A DNA stretch of 64,000 bases, taken from positions 37,697 through 101,696 of the forward strand of contig DAMBYU010000010.1 in NCBI GenBank assembly GCA_032051265.1. The letters run 5' to 3'. Shown one piece after another: positions 59,553 to 64,000 of the stretch; the stretch's first letter is position 1; every line of letters starts with the position of its first letter. The DNA comes from Dryocola sp032051265 (lineage in GTDB: Bacteria; Pseudomonadota; Gammaproteobacteria; Enterobacterales; Enterobacteriaceae). A program made the translations under genes and the position numbers. The notes under the pieces are model-generated. The model saw nothing but the letters and a program-made list of their open reading frames with translations, was not told where the DNA came from and searched no databases.

Positions 59553-60000
59553 CTACTTACGCAACAGGCGCAGGCCGTTTGCCACTACAAGCAGACTTGC
59601 ACCCACATCCACGAACACCGCCATCCACATGGTCCCTATTCCGGCAATGGTCAGGGCCAGAAATGCTACCTTGATGCCAACTGCCATAATGATGTTCCTG
59701 ACCAGCACGCCGTATGTCTCCTGGAGAGCCGGACAAAGGCCGGGATTTTACGTAAGTCATCCTCCGTCAGAGCCCCGTCGGCAGTTTCGATGGCGGTATC
59801 CGTGCCCATCGCGTCCACGGCAAAGCCGATATCGGCGCGGACCAGTGCCGTATGTACCTTGTCCGCGAACAGCATGAGCGTTCTGACGTCCAGGCTGTGC
59901 AGCTGAAGCTCGCCTCGCGACTGCTTTCTGTTACCGTATCTGCCACCGCGAACAGCCCGGGAACATGATGACTGTCACAGACCATGATAACCGCCTTAAC
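59553..60000 (-). pseudogene. P1B-type metal ATPase, degraded C-terminal part
   Basis: Three pieces in different frames can be joined: VPGLFAVADTVTESSRE; then LDVRTLMLFADK directly joined to VHTALVRADIGFAVDAMGTD, TAIETADGALTEDDLRKIPA and FVRLSRR; then VLVRNIIMAVGIKVAFLALT to VVANGLRLLRK and a TAG at 59553. The central phosphorylation/hinge region between TLML and ALVRADIG is deleted, and at least two frameshifts are present. GTDTAIETAD and the final helix fit the zinc/cadmium/lead (ZntA/CadA) subgroup better than copper ATPases. Confidence 0.8.
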
Positions 60001-60005
60001 ATATA

Positions 60006-60015
60006 TGATTAATCA
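60006..60015. promoter_or_regulatory. Candidate ArsR operator core
   Basis: TGATTAATCA palindrome inside an AT-rich dyad, about 65 bp before arsR and divergent to the dead ATPase gene. Confidence 0.45.
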
Positions 60016-60078
60016 AATATAAAATTGACATGCGCAGTCCTGGAAACGACACTGAACTCTGTAATTCAGGAGAATGTC

Positions 60079-60432
60079 ATGCCACCATTTATGCCCCTGC
60101 AGCTTTTCAAAAACCTGTCTGACGAAACCCGGCTCAGCCTGGTGCTGTTACTGCGCGAAAAAGGTGAGCTCTGCGTCTGCGAGCTTTCGTCCACACTGAA
60201 GGAATCACAACCCAAAATTTCCCGTCACCTGGCTTTACTGAGAGAAAGCGGCCTGCTTATCGACCGACGAGACGGCAAGTGGATCCATTACCGTTTGTCT
60301 CCGCACATGCCAGCCTGGGCATCAGCAGTGATTGAACAGGCTTACCTGTGCCAGCGGGATGACATCCTGAAGCTCAGCCAGCAGGCTGAACGCGATAACG
60401 CAACCACCAACGGCAAGCCTGTCTGCATTTAA
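60079..60432 (+). CDS. arsR: Arsenic-responsive repressor ArsR
   Basis: 117 residues, the usual ArsR length. Winged helix with the As(III) site C32-V-C34-E-L in LCVCELSSTLKES; the third Cys of the E. coli protein is Ser here, which is known not to be essential. KISRHLALLRESGLL is the recognition helix. CAGGAG precedes the ATG at 60079. First gene of arsRBC. Confidence 0.93.
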   Translation: MPPFMPLQLFKNLSDETRLSLVLLLREKGELCVCELSSTLKESQPKISRHLALLRESGLLIDRRDGKWIHYRLSPHMPAWASAVIEQAYLCQRDDILKLSQQAERDNATTNGKPVCI

Positions 60433-60528
60433 AAATTTACCCATACATATTCGTTTTTTTGAATGTGTCTTGTGCGGGATAATCATCAGCCCGGATTAAC
60501 GGGCAATTTTATTTAAAAAGGAGAAGGT

Positions 60529-61812
60529 ATGTTTCTGGCGGGTGCGATTTTCGTCCTGACGCTGATACTGGTTATCTGGCAGCCGAAGGGCCTCAGTATT
60601 GGCTGGAGTGCAGTCATCGGTGCGGCTCTGGCGCTGCTGACCGGCGTAGTACACCTTGGTGATATTCCGGTGGTCTGGCAGATTGTCTGGAACGCTACGG
60701 CTACCTTTATTGCCGTCATCATCATCAGCCTGCTGCTCGACGAATCCGGCTTTTTTGAGTGGGCGGCGCTGCACGTTTCCCGCTGGGGAGGCGGAAAAGG
60801 CCGGCTGCTGTTCACCTATATCGTTCTGCTGGGTGCGGCGGTAGCCGCCCTGTTCGCTAATGACGGGGCGGCGCTTATTCTGACGCCGATCGTCATCGCC
60901 ATGCTGCTGGCGCTGGGCTTCAGCCCCGGCGCCACGCTGGCGTTTGTGATGGCAGCAGGTTTCATCGCCGACACCTCCAGCCTGCCGCTCATCGTGTCGA
61001 ACCTGGTGAACATTGTCACGGCGGACTTCTTTAAGCTGGGTTTCAGCGAGTATGCCTCGGTGATGGTGCCGGTAAATATCGCCTCCGTGGCCGCCACGCT
61101 GGTGATGCTGCACCTGTTTTTCCGCAGGGACATCCCGGCCACCTACGACCTGACGAAACTGAAGGCGCCGCGTGAGGCCATTCGCGATGCGCGCACTTTT
61201 AGAACCGGCTGGATTGTTCTCATCCTGCTACTGGTCGGCTTCTTTGCTCTCGAACCACTCGGCGTGCCGGTAAGCCTGGTGGCAGCGGTGGCGGCGTGTA
61301 TTCTCTGGCTGGTTGCCCGCAAAGGACACGTGATTGATACCGGCAAGGTGCTGAAAGGCGCGCCCTGGCAGATTGTTATCTTCTCGCTGGGCATGTATCT
61401 GGTGGTGTACGGTCTTCGTAACGCCGGCCTGACTGATTACCTTTCTGCCGCCCTGAACCGGTTTGCAGAGCACGGCGTCTGGGGCGCAACGCTCGGCACC
61501 GGTTTCCTGACGGCGGCGCTCTCTTCTGTCATGAACAACATGCCTACCGTGCTCGTTGGTGCGCTTTCGATTGACGGCAGCACCGCACAGGGCGTGGTGA
61601 AGGAAGCGATGATTTACGCCAACATCATCGGCTGCGATCTCGGCCCGAAAATCACCCCCATCGGCAGCCTCGCTACCCTGCTGTGGCTGCACGTACTGGC
61701 GCAAAAAAACATTACTGTCAGCTGGAGCTACTACTTCCGCGTGGGCATCGTGATGACCCTGCCGGTACTTTTTGTGACGCTGGCCGCGCTGGCCCTGCGC
61801 CTGACTGTTTAA
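60529..61812 (+). CDS. arsB: Arsenite efflux pump ArsB
   Basis: 427 residues, twelve-helix inner-membrane antiporter. FANDGAALILTPIVIAMLLA, AGFIADTSSLPLIVSNLVNI and the late MNNMPTVLVGAL loop are the ArsB signatures. It exports arsenite and antimonite using the proton gradient. AAAGGAGAAGGT precedes the ATG; arsC follows after 49 bp. No arsA or arsD. Confidence 0.96.
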   Translation: MFLAGAIFVLTLILVIWQPKGLSIGWSAVIGAALALLTGVVHLGDIPVVWQIVWNATATFIAVIIISLLLDESGFFEWAALHVSRWGGGKGRLLFTYIVLLGAAVAALFANDGAALILTPIVIAMLLALGFSPGATLAFVMAAGFIADTSSLPLIVSNLVNIVTADFFKLGFSEYASVMVPVNIASVAATLVMLHLFFRRDIPATYDLTKLKAPREAIRDARTFRTGWIVLILLLVGFFALEPLGVPVSLVAAVAACILWLVARKGHVIDTGKVLKGAPWQIVIFSLGMYLVVYGLRNAGLTDYLSAALNRFAEHGVWGATLGTGFLTAALSSVMNNMPTVLVGALSIDGSTAQGVVKEAMIYANIIGCDLGPKITPIGSLATLLWLHVLAQKNITVSWSYYFRVGIVMTLPVLFVTLAALALRLTV

Positions 61813-61861
61813 CCTTAACCCCGGGGCTGCGTCTGCGCAGCTCCGTAACGGAGTACCGTTT

Positions 61862-62290
61862 ATGACTGATATCACTATTTACCACAATCCGGCCTGCGGG
61901 ACGTCGCGTAACACCCTGGCGCTTATCCGCAACAGTGGCGTGGAGCCAACAGTGATTTTGTATCTGGAGACGCCAACATCCCGCGACGAGCTGAAAAAGC
62001 TGATAGCAGATATGGGTATCAGCGCACGTGCCCTGCTGCGCAAAAATACAGAGCCCTATGAGCATCTGGGGCTGGCAGAAGACCGGTTCAGCGATGACGA
62101 ATTGCTGGATGCCATGCTGGCTCACCCCATCCTCATCAACCGCCCGGTGGTTGTGACGCCGCTCGGCACAAGGCTCTGTCGTCCGTCTGAAGCGGTTCTG
62201 GATATTCTGCCTGACCCGCAGCAGAAAGCATTTACAAAAGAGGATGGCGAAAAAGTCATTGATGAACACGGAAACCGGATCAGCCACTGA
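61862..62290 (+). CDS. arsC: Glutaredoxin-dependent arsenate reductase ArsC
   Basis: 142 residues. Catalytic Cys12 in NPACGTSRNTL, plus Arg in ARALLRK, RPVV and TRLCRPSE, the anion-binding set of the glutaredoxin-linked ArsC. Reduces arsenate to arsenite for ArsB. Last gene of arsRBC, closed by a strong terminator. Confidence 0.95.
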   Translation: MTDITIYHNPACGTSRNTLALIRNSGVEPTVILYLETPTSRDELKKLIADMGISARALLRKNTEPYEHLGLAEDRFSDDELLDAMLAHPILINRPVVVTPLGTRLCRPSEAVLDILPDPQQKAFTKEDGEKVIDEHGNRISH

Positions 62291-62332
62291 TTTTTCAGTA
62301 CGCTGCCGGCAGGAAGGGAGACGCAAAAACAG

Positions 62333-62357
62333 AAGCCGGCAGATGCCGGCTTTTTTT
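62333..62357. terminator. Bidirectional terminator between arsC and arsH
   Basis: AAGCCGGC (62333-62340) pairs with GCCGGCTT (62345-62352), followed by TTTTT. Confidence 0.9.
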
Positions 62358-63079
62358 CATATGCTGCGCTGATTAACCCGCTCAGACAGCTGCGCGGCAC
62401 TCTCTTTCCTTTCGCTGTAGCGATCGGTCAGGTAGTCACTGCGACCCCGCGTCAGCAGAGTGAACTTCATCAGCTCCTCCATTACGTCCACGATGCGGTC
62501 GTAGTATGGCGAAGGCTTCATGCGACCATCTTCATCAAATTCGGCCCAGGCTTTTGCCACGGATGACTGATTCGGGATAGTGATCATACGCATCCAGCGG
62601 CCGAGGATGCGCATCTGGTTGACGGCATTAAACGACTGCGAGCCGCCACTGACCTGCATAACGGCGAGAGTTTTGCCCTGAGAAGGCCGCACCGCCCCCG
62701 ACGTCAGGGGTATCCAGTCTATCTGCGCCTTCATGATGCCGGTCATGGCGCCGTGCCGTTCCGGCGAGCACCAGACCATGCCTTCAGACCAGAGAACCAG
62801 CTCGCGCAGCTCTGCAACTTTCGGATGCGTCTCCGGGGCGTCATCGGGCAGGGGCAGGCCGGACGGGTTAAAAATTTTCACTTCGGCGCCCATTGCCGTC
62901 AGCAGCCGGGCCGCCTCTTCCGTAGTTAGACGGCTGTATGAGCGTTCCCGCAGCGAGCCGTAGAGCATCAGGATGCGGGGCGGGTGCGCTACTTCTGCAG
63001 CCCTCAGCTTATCTTCAGTCAGCGGCACGTCCAGGAGTGAAGTATCAATATTTTTCAGGATATCGTTCATGTTGTTCAC
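62357..63079 (-). CDS. arsH: ArsH, NADPH-dependent FMN organoarsenical oxidase
   Basis: 240 residues. Flavodoxin-like fold with FMN loop LYGSLRERSYSR and WCSPERHGAMTGIMKAQIDW, the ArsH signature. ArsH oxidises trivalent methylated and aromatic arsenicals and can act on quinones or ferric iron. Its ATG overlaps the stop of the upstream ArsR gene by four bases, so the two are translationally coupled. Confidence 0.94.
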   Translation of the reverse strand: MNNMNDILKNIDTSLLDVPLTEDKLRAAEVAHPPRILMLYGSLRERSYSRLTTEEAARLLTAMGAEVKIFNPSGLPLPDDAPETHPKVAELRELVLWSEGMVWCSPERHGAMTGIMKAQIDWIPLTSGAVRPSQGKTLAVMQVSGGSQSFNAVNQMRILGRWMRMITIPNQSSVAKAWAEFDEDGRMKPSPYYDRIVDVMEELMKFTLLTRGRSDYLTDRYSERKESAAQLSERVNQRSI

Positions 63080-63408
63080 AATGAGGTCTCTTCATGAGTC
63101 GTCACGGTTGACAGGCTGCAGCTGCCACCTGCGCAGCATTCTTCTGTCAGAAAGGCCATCAGCTGCTCAAGCTGCGCATAGCAGGGTCTGCAGAACAGGG
63201 TACGGCTCTGCCGCTCCTGGCTGACCAGCCCGGCGGACATCAGCGCGGAAATATGATGACTGAGCGTGGAGGGCGGAATACCGAGGCGCTTCTGCAGAAC
63301 ACCGACCGGCAGGCCGTCATGACCCGCTCTCACCAGCTCCCGGTACACGCTGAGACGGGTCGGGTGCCCCAGCTCCCGGAGTGCATTTGCTGCTGTATTT
63401 AAATCCAT
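63076..63408 (-). CDS. arsR: Second ArsR-type repressor with C-terminal Cys site
   Basis: 110 residues: winged helix (LGHPTRLSVYRELVRAGHDG, then LGIPPSTLSHHISALMSAGL) and a C-terminal ECCAGGSC cluster that can bind As(III), unlike the CxC-in-helix site of the ArsR at 60079. This is a separate evolutionary solution to arsenic sensing. It controls arsH, and maybe the MFS gene, through the dyad at 63423. Confidence 0.9.
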   Translation of the reverse strand: MDLNTAANALRELGHPTRLSVYRELVRAGHDGLPVGVLQKRLGIPPSTLSHHISALMSAGLVSQERQSRTLFCRPCYAQLEQLMAFLTEECCAGGSCSLSTVTTHEETSL

Positions 63409-63422
63409 GCGGCCTCCTTTAA

Positions 63423-63450
63423 CTATATTTCCAGAATAATGGAAATATAG
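63423..63450. promoter_or_regulatory. Operator of the arsR2-arsH operon
   Basis: CTATATTTCC (63423-63432) pairs exactly with GGAAATATAG (63441-63450), eight bases apart, directly before arsR2. Confidence 0.75.
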
Positions 63451-63456
63451 TCAGCG

Positions 63457-64000
63457 TCAAATATTTTTCCCCGGAATGGATGGCACGTTCTTATCCCGTT
63501 TCTGTCCAGCAGAGGAAGGATGGCGACGCCAGATCACTATGGAAATCGCCGTGATGAACAGGGTAAGGATGGCAGATAAAAGCAGCGTTCCGGGTATGCC
63601 GTATCGCTCCAGCAGTATGGCGTAAGCTGACGGAGCGAGCGCCGCGAGCAAAAAAGCTGGTGACAGCAGTACGCCTGTTTTACGGGCATACTGCTGCGGA
63701 TCAAACAGCACAAGAGGTAGTACGGCCTTAACTACCGTACTCAGTCCGTTCACAGCTCCGTAACTCAGAATAAAGATGGCTGTAGCCACTGGGGTAACAT
63801 TACCCGCAAGGCCGGCCAGAAAGCAAAATGGCAGCATAATGCCAGTAACCAGGCTCAGACGAATCGCTGAAGTACGTGCGCCAGAAGCCACGTCCAGCAG
63901 TCTGGCGCTCACCTGTCCCACTCCCCACAACATACCCGCCACGGTGGGCATACCATAAGCGGCCAGTATCTGAGGAAAATGAGCGGACACGCCGGTGGAA
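63457..64000 (-). CDS. MFS transporter, C-terminal part (runs off the window)
   Basis: At least 177 residues, six helices of the C-terminal half of an MFS permease (AILSYGAVNGLSTVVKAVLP type strand; LFDPQQYARKTGVLLSPAFL). The start lies beyond the window end; the ATG at 63990 is internal. It is upstream of and parallel to arsR2-arsH, so an arsenical or other metalloid export role is possible but unproven. Confidence 0.8.
   Translation of the reverse strand, partial: STGVSAHFPQILAAYGMPTVAGMLWGVGQVSARLLDVASGARTSAIRLSLVTGIMLPFCFLAGLAGNVTPVATAIFILSYGAVNGLSTVVKAVLPLVLFDPQQYARKTGVLLSPAFLLAALAPSAYAILLERYGIPGTLLLSAILTLFITAISIVIWRRHPSSAGQKRDKNVPSIPGKNI

Overview
This window is chromosomal DNA of an enterobacterium. 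The thrW-type tRNA-Thr(CGU) at 12308-12383 is base-for-base the E. coli gene as I remember it. The alpha-glucoside PTS operon, the CP4-57-type yfjP/Q/R/S/T block and the pco and ars clusters fit Enterobacter, Leclercia, Klebsiella or a close relative. Genus cannot be fixed from the sequence alone. The stretch is strongly accessory: one tRNA-anchored P4-type integrase, a second short tyrosine recombinase, a complete IS903-type insertion sequence, several gene remnants, and a dispersed repeat that marks many gene borders.

Layout. 1-3.4 kb: a class-I amidotransferase, an AraC regulator and four remnants (DUF4432, methyltransferase, AraC, Nlp). 3.6-9.3 kb: a POT peptide transporter and a GntR-regulated alpha-glucoside PTS plus GH4 phosphoglucosidase operon. 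9.3-12 kb: a CHASE4-PAS-GGDEF-EAL protein. 12.3-16.9 kb: thrW, a P4-type integrase and an AT-rich two-gene candidate defence system (DUF4297/Cap4-like nuclease plus zinc-hook ABC ATPase). 17-33 kb: a stress/detoxification region with aldo/keto reductases, an NmrA-type reductase, DUF1471, exported flavodoxin, carboxymuconolactone-decarboxylase, cupin and hydrolase proteins, and a CusRS/HprRS-like two-component system. A 14-bp box of the TGACA-N4-TGTCA type sits in front of several of these genes. A solitary PD-(D/E)XK protein lies inside this region. 33.6-39.6 kb: a P4/CP4-57-like island core (AlpA, Gp2/YfjJ, RHH protein, yfjP, yfjQ, yfjR, ypjK-like, yfjS, yfjT). 39.7-50.4 kb: single accessory genes (a 17-cysteine metallothionein-like protein, ArsR regulator, GNAT, Zn-alcohol dehydrogenase, exported hydrolase with LysR, two NUDIX paralogues, DeoR/NUDIX operon, MFS, short recombinase). 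50.9-64 kb: IS903-like element, pcoSRDCBA, a short PcoE-like protein, a Csp-type copper storage protein, a dead P-type ATPase, arsRBC, and arsH/arsR2/MFS.

How it works together. The right third is a copper and arsenic resistance island: PcoRS senses copper, PcoA/B/C/D and the PcoE-like and Csp proteins handle periplasmic and cytosolic copper, ArsR/B/C/H handle arsenic. The middle block looks like an exported redox/electrophile response under its own two-component system. The left part carries sugar uptake and c-di-GMP signalling genes next to the tRNA insertion point.

The observations most worth following are: the DUF4297/zinc-hook ATPase pair; the exported redox set with shared boxes; a roughly 70-bp double-dyad repeat that brackets single genes like cassettes; and the Cys-rich protein with an exact 15-residue period. 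No CRISPR array or rRNA was seen. All assignments are from reading the sequence; no database search was possible.
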